Shown: positions 1 through 5,333 of the stretch, piece after piece
Position numbering within the stretch: the first letter of the stretch is position 1
Layout of the letters: each line of letters begins with the position of its first letter
Assembly (NCBI GenBank): GCA_035288405.1
Contig: DATEAK010000052.1
Coordinates: 1 to 5,333 of the forward strand
DNA: 5,333 bases
DNA from: JACPSX01 sp035288405 [NCBI: bacterium]
Lineage (GTDB): Bacteria > JACPSX01
Reading direction: 5' to 3'
Made by a program: the position numbers and the translations under genes
Notes under the pieces: generated by a model
Database searches by the model: none
Told to the model about the DNA's origin: nothing
The model's input: the letters and a program-made list of their open reading frames with translations, nothing else

Positions 1-941
1 TGTACGAGGACGAAACGCCGGCGGAATTCCGAGTAAAGCTCAAGGAATCTCTCTACGGCCCACAGGCGCTCGAGAATCCCCTTGGTGTAATCCAGACGCT
101 CCACCCCCAGGGCCATGACTTCGCAATGAAGATCACGGCGGATCTTTTCCGCCCTGTGCGACGTTTGGGGCTGTCTCACGATCCTTTCGTGGTAATCCAC
201 GTCCACCCCCACGGGGAAGGCCCTGACGGCCGTCGTGTGGCCCTTGTAATGGACCAGGCGGTCCCGCCGGTCCACTTCGGCCCCAAGAATCTGGGCCGCG
301 CAGTCGAGAAAATTGCTGACGTACAAATCCAGGTGAAAGCCGAGCAACGTACTGCCCAGCAGTCCCTGAAGAATTTCCGCACGCCACGGCAACGCCCGAA
401 AGACATCCGGATGAGGAAACGGAATGTGCCAAAAAAAAGCGACTCGAGACCTCGGCTTCTGCTCCCGGAGCAGACGGGGGACCAGAGCCAGATGATAATC
501 GTGAACCCAGGTGAAGTCGTGGTCGCGCAATTCCACCAGGACGGAATCGGCGAACTTTCGATTTACCCGCTCGTAAGCCTTCCATTGGCTCGTGGAGAAC
601 CGGCAGCGCCCGAGAAAATAGTGGCACAGAGGCCACAGAACCGTGTTGGAAAACCCGTAGTAGAACTCGGTCACGTCTTTCTGGCTGAGGGCGATGAACT
701 TGACCTGGTACCGGGGATCTTCTTCGGGGATGTAGATGGATCCGATCTCGCGCTCCACCTCTCCCTCTCCCCAACCCAGCCACATTCCCCCCTGGGTGAG
801 CAGAACGGGTTCCAGGGCGGAGACCATACCGCCGATGGTCTTTTCAAGACGGCGCCCGTCCTTCCCCATCCGCAGTACGTAAGGCGTCCGGTTGGAAACG
901 ATGAGGAGACGGCTGTCACCGGGAAGGCCGTTCATCGTCAC
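1..941 (-). CDS. otsA: Trehalose-6-phosphate synthase (GT20), C-terminus cut off by window edge
   Basis: Cytoplasmic retaining glycosyltransferase that joins NDP-glucose and glucose-6-phosphate into trehalose-6-phosphate. The 313 codons present (usual length about 470-480) carry family motifs in order: RLLIVSNR (res 11-18), GGMVSAL (37-43, the glycine loop for the sugar nucleotide), WLGWGEGE (54-61), WVHDYHLALVPRLLRE (145-160), FFWHIPFPHPDVFRALPWR (169-187), GFHLDLY (201-207), and VERLDYTKGI (280-289), whose Arg and Lys bind phosphate in E. coli OtsA. The NDP-sugar-binding C-terminal part lies beyond the left edge. An in-frame TGA at 945-947 leaves only GTG 941 or ATG 935 as start. I chose GTG 941 because GGGAGG (951-956) sits 9 nt before it and 15 nt before the ATG. 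It lies 153 nt downstream of the membrane-protein gene on the same strand and could be the third gene of that operon. A trehalose-phosphatase is expected nearby but is not visible. Confidence 0.95.
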   Translation of the reverse strand, partial: MTMNGLPGDSRLLIVSNRTPYVLRMGKDGRRLEKTIGGMVSALEPVLLTQGGMWLGWGEGEVEREIGSIYIPEEDPRYQVKFIALSQKDVTEFYYGFSNTVLWPLCHYFLGRCRFSTSQWKAYERVNRKFADSVLVELRDHDFTWVHDYHLALVPRLLREQKPRSRVAFFWHIPFPHPDVFRALPWRAEILQGLLGSTLLGFHLDLYVSNFLDCAAQILGAEVDRRDRLVHYKGHTTAVRAFPVGVDVDYHERIVRQPQTSHRAEKIRRDLHCEVMALGVERLDYTKGILERLWAVERFLELYSEFRRRFVLV

Positions 942-970
942 GGTTCAGATCCTCCCGTTTCTTGGCCTGA

Positions 971-999
971 CCGGCAATGAATGCCGGCGAGAGCCGGCA
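971..999 (-). promoter_or_regulatory. Three-segment alternative hairpin in the otsA leader
   Basis: On the plus strand CCGGCA (971-976), TGCCGGC (982-988) and GCCGGCA (993-999) lie within 29 nt. The middle segment can pair with the left one (6 bp, 5-nt loop) or with the right one (7 bp, 4-nt loop), but not both. In the otsA transcript the structure ends 29 nt before the chosen GTG start and 14 nt before the Shine-Dalgarno GGGAGG. No T-tract follows either stem, so it is not a standard intrinsic terminator. It could be an mRNA processing or stability element, a translation-modulating leader, or a chance GC-rich repeat. The rest of the 942-1094 spacer shows no convincing gene or promoter. Confidence 0.35.
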
Positions 1000-1094
1000 C
1001 CGGGTAGAGAGACCTGCAGTGCGAAGGCATCTAAGATGACGTTTCCAACCATGAACATCCGTTCTCCCTGGCAGCGGAGATCGCGATTACCCGC

Positions 1095-1808
1095 TTAGAG
1101 GTGAGAGAACTCGTCTTTTTTCTCCGGGCCTGAGGACTCTCCGCCGCCCAGATGCTCCTCCAAAAATGCCCGAGCCCTGTCCCGGGCGCCCAGTCCGAAA
1201 GCCAAAGCCAGGGCCAGGACGACCCCACCGAACGTGATGGAGAAGGCGACCACGATGAGGTTGTAGGCCAGGCCCAGTTGCTCGAGGGCCATGGCCGCCG
1301 TAAAGGCCAGTATGCCGCCCCGCACTCCCCGGGCGATCCAGCGAGCCTGGCGTATGTTTGCGTTGACGGCGGCGATGAGGGCGGCGCGGCCGATGAAATT
1401 GCCGAGTAAGAATCCGATGAAGAGGATGACCAGAGCCACGACCAGGTTGGGGAGAAAGGCAAAGAAACCCGAGGTGAGCCGGTCCGTGGCCTTGATCCCC
1501 AGAGCGTCCAGGGCGGCGACCAGAAAAATGACCAGGGAAGTCCAGTACACGGCCCGCCCGAGAAACAGCGAGGGGGTTTCGCCGAGGGCCCCGCCGAGTA
1601 GGGTATTGGAAAAGCCCAGGCGTTGACTGTGCTGGTCGGTCTTGCCCGCCTTCAACAGACGAATGGTGAGCCACCGGATCAGCAGAGAGACCAGGAAGCC
1701 GACGGCGGCGATCGTGAGGGCGCTGAGCAGGTTGGGGAGGAACAGGGTGAGCTTTTCTGCAAAGAGACGCAGAGAATCACCGAATACCCGGGTAAGGAAA
1801 TCCCACAT
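1095..1808 (-). CDS. Conserved-TM-helix membrane protein, mechanosensitive-channel-like (CmpX type)
   Basis: Polytopic inner-membrane protein of 237 aa with about five hydrophobic segments (roughly res 24-50, 83-103, 119-143, 164-180 and 183-205). An internal duplication is plain: FLPNLLSALTIAAVGFL (23-39) and FLPNLVVALVILFIGFL (118-134), offset by 95 residues, each followed by an Arg-bearing amphipathic stretch. The final helix ends in AFGLGARDRARAFLEEHL (203-220), the Gly/Arg-rich exit typical of conserved-TM-helix proteins related to MscS/CmpX. The soluble beta domain of true MscS is absent and the protein ends in a short charged tail. The ATG lies 2 nt after the stop of the glycosyltransferase gene. 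Its ribosome site (GGGAGG) lies inside the last codons of that gene, so the two are likely translationally coupled. The family name is from memory of the motif. Channel activity or turgor sensing is inference from family and context. Confidence 0.8.
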   Translation of the reverse strand: MWDFLTRVFGDSLRLFAEKLTLFLPNLLSALTIAAVGFLVSLLIRWLTIRLLKAGKTDQHSQRLGFSNTLLGGALGETPSLFLGRAVYWTSLVIFLVAALDALGIKATDRLTSGFFAFLPNLVVALVILFIGFLLGNFIGRAALIAAVNANIRQARWIARGVRGGILAFTAAMALEQLGLAYNLIVVAFSITFGGVVLALALAFGLGARDRARAFLEEHLGGGESSGPEKKDEFSHL

Positions 1809-1810
1809 GA

Positions 1811-3094
1811 TTATTTCCTCCCTTCCTCAGGGCCGCTTTTTCGCCAGCGCTCTCTGAGGTAACTTTTCTGGATTTCGAACGTCAAAGCAAGATCCTCGAT
1901 GGCTTCCTCGGCTTCCTCCGGAGTGCTGTCCCGGGTGGCGAGGACATGGGAGGCGGTCTTGGCCAGATAGAGGGGGACGAGGGATTTGATCAGGTGATCC
2001 CGGTTCATGGCCTTAGTATGATAAGCCAGGGCGAATTCGTAGATGAGGATGGCCCACAGCTCATCATCGAGACAGAAGTGCTCCGGGGAAGCTTGTCCCA
2101 CCTGAGTGAACCGGTCGACAATTTCCGGTGCAAGGAATGTTTTCCACAGAGGAGACAGCTCTCGCAAGCCCAGCCGGAATTTCTCGATCATCAGGTCGAC
2201 GTTTACGTGCACGGGTTCGGAGCCCACTGCGTACGGGAACCCGAAAAGTGGAACGGAGACGGAACCGTCGACCAGATCCCAGGAAGCCGCAAAGGTTTCC
2301 ATCAGGCTGAAAACGGAACCCACCACCTGGGTCATCATGGTGCCCAGGTGAACACCGGGATCTTTCGCATCGTGTATCTTGGCGCCAAGAAAGGACTGGC
2401 AGATATTGGCCTTGCTGGCTAGGGCGATCGTGGTCATCCAGATGTCGATTCCGAAGCGAGCCACATCGGAGTCCCAGACATCCCGGCTTAGAAACTCGTC
2501 CACCAGCTTTTGCGAAAAACCAAAGTCGCCGCCGATGGGCTGGCGAATCCGCTTTCCGTACAGAGCCCGGGTCAGAGGGTACACGATCGTGTTCGTAATC
2601 GTGCCGTCGTATTTGTGGCGCATGTAGAGGGGAGATACGTAATCGAAATTTCGGGACAGGATGGGACTCAGGAGAAGCTCCATCCACTCGGGTGTGATGC
2701 TGCGCAGGTCTGAATCCACAACGGCGCAGGCCTTTACCTGAAGAGCCTGGGCGATTTCGAAAATCGTGCGAAACGAGCTCCCTTTCCCCGGGATTCCGTG
2801 ATAGGGGGTGATGATTTTCTCCAGGGAATTTCCGGGAAGTTGGATGAGAAGAGACTGGAGATCGGCCAAGGTTGCACTGCGCACGGCATCCTGCGTGCCG
2901 TCATTGGATCCCCCATCAGAGTTGACCAGCACGGTCTTGCAGGAGGGGAAATATTTCGCCAAGCCGGCGTTCACGGCCCGCACGACATGGGAGATCGTCT
3001 TGGAGTTGTTGTAGCTCGGAATACCGACCAGTATGTCGGCCTTGCCGATTCGGGCGATCGCCTGTTCTCTGTCTTCTGCGAGTTGTTCGGGCAT
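1811..3094 (-). CDS. GT-A glycosyltransferase, mannosylglycerate / glucosyl-3-phosphoglycerate synthase-like (GT78/GT81-related)
   Basis: Cytoplasmic 427-aa glycosyltransferase, predicted to transfer a hexose from a nucleotide sugar to glycerate or 3-phosphoglycerate, giving a compatible solute. Motifs in order: GIPSYNNSKTI (24-34) and NSDGGSNDGT (58-67) for nucleotide binding; PGKG (102-105); DSDL (127-130) as the metal-binding DxD; PEW (135-137); QPIGGDFGFS (185-194), matching the QPLGGE/QPLSGE acceptor loop of the two families; FGIDIWMTT (214-222); and KIHDAKDPG (239-247) with a likely metal-ligand His. A helical C-terminal region with DELWAILIYEFALAYHT (344-360) resembles the C-terminal domain of Rhodothermus mannosylglycerate synthase. 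I chose ATG 3094 because AGGA lies 8 nt upstream; an in-frame GTG at 3190 adds 32 atypical residues. It is the first gene of the minus-strand set and is closely followed by the TM protein. Donor and acceptor cannot be decided from sequence alone. No transmembrane segments are seen, which argues against a polyprenol-linked enzyme. Confidence 0.8.
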   Translation of the reverse strand: MPEQLAEDREQAIARIGKADILVGIPSYNNSKTISHVVRAVNAGLAKYFPSCKTVLVNSDGGSNDGTQDAVRSATLADLQSLLIQLPGNSLEKIITPYHGIPGKGSSFRTIFEIAQALQVKACAVVDSDLRSITPEWMELLLSPILSRNFDYVSPLYMRHKYDGTITNTIVYPLTRALYGKRIRQPIGGDFGFSQKLVDEFLSRDVWDSDVARFGIDIWMTTIALASKANICQSFLGAKIHDAKDPGVHLGTMMTQVVGSVFSLMETFAASWDLVDGSVSVPLFGFPYAVGSEPVHVNVDLMIEKFRLGLRELSPLWKTFLAPEIVDRFTQVGQASPEHFCLDDELWAILIYEFALAYHTKAMNRDHLIKSLVPLYLAKTASHVLATRDSTPEEAEEAIEDLALTFEIQKSYLRERWRKSGPEEGRK

Positions 3095-3201
3095 ATGTGG
3101 ATTCCTGACATACCTTTGCTCTTTTCCTTTTAAAGTAACACGCCAACAGGGCCCGCACAAGGGCGATCTCCGCGGGAGGAGCGGAAACACTCGTGGACGT
3201 C

Positions 3202-3240
3202 TTTGAAATCTGGACTTTTTTGTGTTTCAAACAAATCTGG
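3202..3240. repeat. Short direct and inverted repeats at the divergent promoter
   Basis: AAATCTGG occurs at 3206-3213 and again at 3233-3240, a 27-bp period. TTTGAAA (3202-3208) and TTTCAAA (3225-3231) form a 7-bp inverted repeat with a 16-bp spacer. All four elements overlap or flank the predicted -35 box at 3220-3225, a place where a regulator could bind. The region is AT-rich, so chance matches are possible and no known operator is recognised. Confidence 0.3.
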
Positions 3241-3248
3241 TGTAAAAT
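3220..3248 (+). promoter_or_regulatory. Sigma70-like promoter facing the truncated permease
   Basis: TTGTGT (3220-3225) and TAAAAT (3243-3248) are separated by exactly 17 bp, the optimal spacing, inside the only clearly AT-rich stretch of the window. The -10 box matches the consensus in five of six positions. A start near 3255 would leave a leader of about 70 nt before ATG 3328. It probably drove the permease gene before that gene was truncated. If active now, it would produce a short transcript heading towards the convergent hydrolase gene. Confidence 0.45.
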
Positions 3249-3327
3249 TAATTTCAACCGTTCAATTTGAGTGCGTCGCTCTGCAGGAAATTCAAGAGCG
3301 CGAGAGTCACTTTGGAAATTTCTCATC

Positions 3328-3459
3328 ATGAAGAAGTTTGAAACAGAAGTTCATCTGAGCCGGGAGATGGGCCTCCTCGACGTCACCCTGATCGGAGTCG
3401 GTGCCATGATCGGTGCCGGCATCTTTGTGCTTACCGGCATTGCCGCCGGATTCGGTTGA
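3328..3459 (+). pseudogene. 5' remnant of an APC-superfamily amino-acid permease
   Basis: This 43-codon reading frame starts MKKFETEVHLSREMGLLDVT and continues into GVGAMIGAGIFVLTGIAAG (res 23-41). This is the conserved pre-helix and first unwound membrane helix of amino-acid/cationic-amino-acid permeases, which coordinate substrate with the GAGIF backbone. Full-length relatives have about 12 helices and more than 400 residues. Here the match ends after IAAG with FG and a TGA stop. None of the following sequence in any frame resembles a permease, and the intact hydrolase gene ends only 110 nt further on, so the remainder is missing rather than frameshifted. The ribosome site is weak (GGA 11 nt upstream); an upstream in-frame GTG at 3271 gives a non-conserved extension. 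A functional 43-aa membrane peptide is possible but less likely than decay. Confidence 0.8.
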
Positions 3460-3505
3460 GACTGGTCTGGAACACGAAAGGCAAGCGCGCTGCGGGATCA
3501 GGGAA

Positions 3506-3543
3506 CCGGGGCCGGTCGCAGGAAGATCCCGGCACGGCCCCGG
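3506..3543. terminator. GC-rich inverted repeat between convergent genes
   Basis: CCGGGGCCG (3506-3514) and CGGCCCCGG (3535-3543) are perfect 9-bp complements with a 20-nt loop. They lie 27 nt past the stop of the hydrolase gene on the minus strand and after the permease remnant on the plus strand. The position fits a bidirectional transcription end or RNA-stabilising hairpin. Neither side has a run of T, so intrinsic termination is doubtful. A second weaker pairing, GGGATC (3494-3499) with GATCCC (3525-3530), competes with it. Confidence 0.35.
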
Positions 3544-3569
3544 ACATAATCCCAACGTCGGGGACTAAA

Positions 3570-4235
3570 CTACTCTTTGCTGAGAACCTCGACCGGGCAA
3601 GCTTTGACCAAATTCTTGAACTTGCGGGCATCCTCGTCCGAGCCCACGATGGTTCCATAGTGCATGGGGATCGCCAGCTTGGGCGCCAGCCGATCGGTTG
3701 CCTGGGCGGCCTCCTCAGCGGTCATAACGTACGTGCCGCTCACCGGGATAAGAGCCACATCGATATTCTTCACTGCGCCCATCTCCTCGGTAAAATCGCT
3801 GTCCCCCGTGTGGTAGATGCTCACGCCTCCCATCTTCACGATGAAACCCACTTTTCCATCCGCTTTGGGGTGGAAGGGAATCCCCGGCTCGCGAAACTTG
3901 TTCGTGTTGTACGCGGGAACCATTGTGAGCTCGACCCCATTGAGTTTGAGGCTCTGACCCGGGGACACGATGCGGATTTCCTTGGCGTTGACTTGCCCCT
4001 TCAGTTTTTCCTCGCATGACTTGATGGTTAAGATGACCGTTCCCGGTCCGCACACCTTCTTGGCGTCCTCCGGGCTGCAGTGATCCATGTGCTCGTGAGA
4101 GATCAGAAGATAATCCGCGGGCTCCAGGTTTGTGGCTGTAATCTTGAACGGATCCACGTAGATGGTCTTCTCGCCTTTGATTCGGAACCCATCGTGTCCC
4201 AGCCAGCTGATCTTCACTCCCTTGTATTCGTACAT
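3570..4235 (-). CDS. Metallo-beta-lactamase-fold metal-dependent hydrolase (UlaG/UPF0173 type)
   Basis: Cytoplasmic 221-aa protein with no signal peptide, the usual length for the short UlaG-like/UPF0173 branch. The opening VKISWLGHDGFRI (7-19) holds the early LGH motif (H14). The metal site is HEHMDH (47-52, pattern HxHxDH). Further candidate ligands are D145 in HTGDSDF (142-148) and H192 in PMHYGT (190-195). YNTNKFREPGIPFHPK (109-124) followed by GKVGFIV matches the conserved substrate-side loop of this branch. The start at ATG 4235 is firmly set by AAGGAGGT (4241-4248), 5 nt upstream. The substrate is unknown: relatives include UlaG lactonase, but most members are uncharacterised. It lies 171 nt downstream of the flavoprotein gene on the same strand and may share its transcript. 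No specific pathway link is visible. Confidence 0.9.
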   Translation of the reverse strand: MYEYKGVKISWLGHDGFRIKGEKTIYVDPFKITATNLEPADYLLISHEHMDHCSPEDAKKVCGPGTVILTIKSCEEKLKGQVNAKEIRIVSPGQSLKLNGVELTMVPAYNTNKFREPGIPFHPKADGKVGFIVKMGGVSIYHTGDSDFTEEMGAVKNIDVALIPVSGTYVMTAEEAAQATDRLAPKLAIPMHYGTIVGSDEDARKFKNLVKACPVEVLSKE

Positions 4236-4325
4236 TGCGCACCTCCTTGGACTGTTTATGAAAGAGGCCCCCACCAGTTCCCTTACTATGGACGTAAAAT
4301 GTTTTCGAACTGACGGATTCTGCTA

Positions 4326-4358
4326 TCACCTCCTCTAGCGGGAAGCCGACGGCTCCCG
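4326..4358 (-). promoter_or_regulatory. Bulged hairpin and orphan Shine-Dalgarno in the hydrolase leader
   Basis: At 4339-4358 CGGG, bulged A, AGCC pairs with GGCTCCCG across a 3-nt loop (8 bp in all), 48 nt past the flavoprotein stop. No T-tract follows on the minus strand, so it is at most a weak terminator or a 3'-end stabiliser. Directly after it in the minus-strand transcript, AGGAGGTGA (4326-4334) plus the next T is a ten-base perfect complement to the usual 3' end of 16S rRNA. No ATG, GTG or TTG follows at normal spacing. The remainder of 4236-4406 holds only the hydrolase ribosome site. Confidence 0.35.
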
Positions 4359-4406
4359 GTTATGCCGACATACCACCCACCAAGCAGGCGAAATTCGGAT
4401 CCGCGT

Positions 4407-5333
4407 CTATGACAAGCGGAAGACGTCCGCAAACGGAGAGCGGACTTTTTCCCTCTTGGGCGGGTGGATCCGATAGCGATCCAGAGGAACCTCCCAGTAA
4501 TCGATGGTCTCCCGATCGGCGTCCGTGCGCTTCATCAAAAGCCACTTAAGCCCGTTCTCGTCGTCTCGGAACGGGTAGTCCTCCCGGAACAAGTTCCCCC
4601 GGCTCTCCTGCCGCGTTTCCATGGCCTTTACGGCCAGTTCGGAAAGTCGCAAGAAGCTGACCGCCTCGTTGGCCTTCACGAGTTCATGGGTGTCCGGAGC
4701 CGATACCTGGGGAAGAACCTCTTCGCGCAGTTCCTTTAATTGCTGCCGGACCTCGGCCAGCCGTGCAGCGTTCGGGAAGAGACTGTTGCGGGCCGGCCCG
4801 AAAATCCGGCTCACGCCATGGAAGATGTCGAATCCCCGCACCTGGGAAATGCGATGAAGGGGGGCCAGGACTTCTTCCCGCAGGGCCTGGGACTGTGCAG
4901 TCTGCACCGGGGCGGTGCCCGCTTCCTTGGCAAATTTCGCGGCCCGTTCCCCAGCCCGGTAACCGCTCACGTTCGCGAATGTGGAGGGAGCGCTGGCAAT
5001 GGAACCCGCGGCGTTGTGGGGGAGATTGCTGGCAAAACCCACGGCAAAAAGCCCCTCCACTCCGGTCCGGCAATCCAGATCAATCCGGATCCCGGTGCCA
5101 TGGCGGCTTCCCAGGGTCACGTAGGCGTTCGTTTCCAGAGGTTTCGTGCGCGGGTCCAAGTGAAACTCTTTGAGAGCTCCCGTGAAAAACGGCACCACGC
5201 GCTCCAGATCTTTCAGGTCTTCCTCGGTGAAGTTTCTCATGTCGAAATAGCAGGGACCTCTCCCCTCCAGGTTTTCGACGGCAATGGCCCGCACGATGGT
5301 CCCCAGGCTGGTAAGCTCCATCCACTTGGGATC
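4407..5333 (-). CDS. FAD-dependent oxidoreductase, fumarate reductase/SdhA/AprA superfamily flavoprotein, N-terminus beyond window edge
   Basis: C-terminal 308 residues of a flavoprotein whose family is usually 550-650 aa long; the Rossmann FAD-binding N-terminus lies outside. Starting from the edge, WMELTSLGTIVRAIAVENLEGRG (4-26) corresponds to the SdhA/FrdA segment with 'RDVVSRAI...EGRG'. GVEGLFAVGFASNLPHNAAGS (91-111) is the second FAD-contacting segment (GLYAVGE in SdhA). ETRQESRGNLFREDYPFRDDENGLKWL matches the C-terminal helical 'ESRGxHxREDxPxRDDxxW' signature. The catalytic His and Arg of true fumarate reductases (HYTMGG and NRLGSNS) are not found in the equivalent places. The PHNAAGS stretch looks more like adenylylsulfate reductase alpha (PHKFSSGS). 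The redox substrate is therefore unresolved. An iron-sulfur partner might lie upstream beyond the right edge. The stop is at 4407 and the hydrolase gene follows 171 nt downstream. Confidence 0.85.
   Translation of the reverse strand, partial: DPKWMELTSLGTIVRAIAVENLEGRGPCYFDMRNFTEEDLKDLERVVPFFTGALKEFHLDPRTKPLETNAYVTLGSRHGTGIRIDLDCRTGVEGLFAVGFASNLPHNAAGSIASAPSTFANVSGYRAGERAAKFAKEAGTAPVQTAQSQALREEVLAPLHRISQVRGFDIFHGVSRIFGPARNSLFPNAARLAEVRQQLKELREEVLPQVSAPDTHELVKANEAVSFLRLSELAVKAMETRQESRGNLFREDYPFRDDENGLKWLLMKRTDADRETIDYWEVPLDRYRIHPPKREKVRSPFADVFRLS

Noticed and set aside
126-980. Long plus-strand reading frame of 284 codons
   Set aside because: It lies antisense to the unmistakable otsA coding sequence, has no recognisable domain, and is explained by GC-biased third positions.
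1946-2422. Plus-strand reading frame of 158 codons
   Set aside because: It is antisense to the glycosyltransferase, with no motif and no ribosome site.
3132-3160. Possible minus-strand promoter for the solute operon (TTGTGC at 3155-3160, TACTTT at 3132-3137, 17-bp spacing)
   Set aside because: Only three of six consensus matches in each box; too weak to call although the position is suitable.
3095-3190. Upstream GTG start for the glycosyltransferase at 3190
   Set aside because: The extra 32 residues are Arg/Pro/Cys-rich and unlike the family, and the ATG at 3094 has its own Shine-Dalgarno.
3456-4019. Plus-strand reading frame of 187 codons just after the permease remnant, considered as a shifted continuation of the permease
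   Set aside because: It shows no hydrophobic helices or permease motifs and most of it is antisense to the intact hydrolase gene.
3715-4329. Minus-strand frame of 204 codons starting at GTG 4329 near the strong Shine-Dalgarno
   Set aside because: The GTG overlaps the Shine-Dalgarno itself and the frame is out of register with the real hydrolase gene, with no conserved motif.

Overview
The window is 5.3 kb of moderately GC-rich bacterial DNA. It carries four densely coded protein genes plus one truncated gene, and nearly all transcription runs on the minus strand (right to left). The style of the proteins suggests a Gram-negative environmental anaerobe, possibly Desulfobacterota-like: an AprA/FrdA-type flavoprotein, a GT78/GT81-like glycosyltransferase, a CmpX-type conserved-TM-helix protein and an UlaG/UPF0173-type hydrolase. 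That taxonomic guess is inference only; the window holds no marker gene.

Left part (1-3094, minus strand) is a probable osmoadaptation gene set. A glycosyltransferase related to mannosylglycerate / glucosyl-3-phosphoglycerate synthases (1811-3094) is followed after 2 nt by a small polytopic membrane protein of the conserved-TM-helix (mechanosensitive-channel-like) family (1095-1808). After a 153-nt leader with mutually exclusive hairpins comes the first two thirds of trehalose-6-phosphate synthase, otsA (1-941, running off the left edge). Together these suggest two compatible solutes (a glycosylglycerate-type solute and trehalose) made beside a membrane protein that may sense or relieve turgor.

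Middle (3095-3569): a 233-nt divergent, locally AT-rich spacer holds a sigma70-like promoter facing right, with short direct and inverted repeats. It is followed by the first 43 codons of an APC-family amino-acid permease. The permease stops abruptly inside its first membrane helix and has no room for the rest, so it is a gene remnant. About 110 nt of non-coding DNA with a GC-rich inverted repeat follows.

Right part (3570-5333, minus strand): an intact 221-aa metallo-beta-lactamase-fold hydrolase with a near-perfect Shine-Dalgarno. Upstream of it lies the C-terminal half of an FAD-dependent fumarate-reductase/adenylylsulfate-reductase superfamily flavoprotein that enters from the right edge. 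The 171-nt spacer between them holds a bulged hairpin and an orphan Shine-Dalgarno with no start codon.
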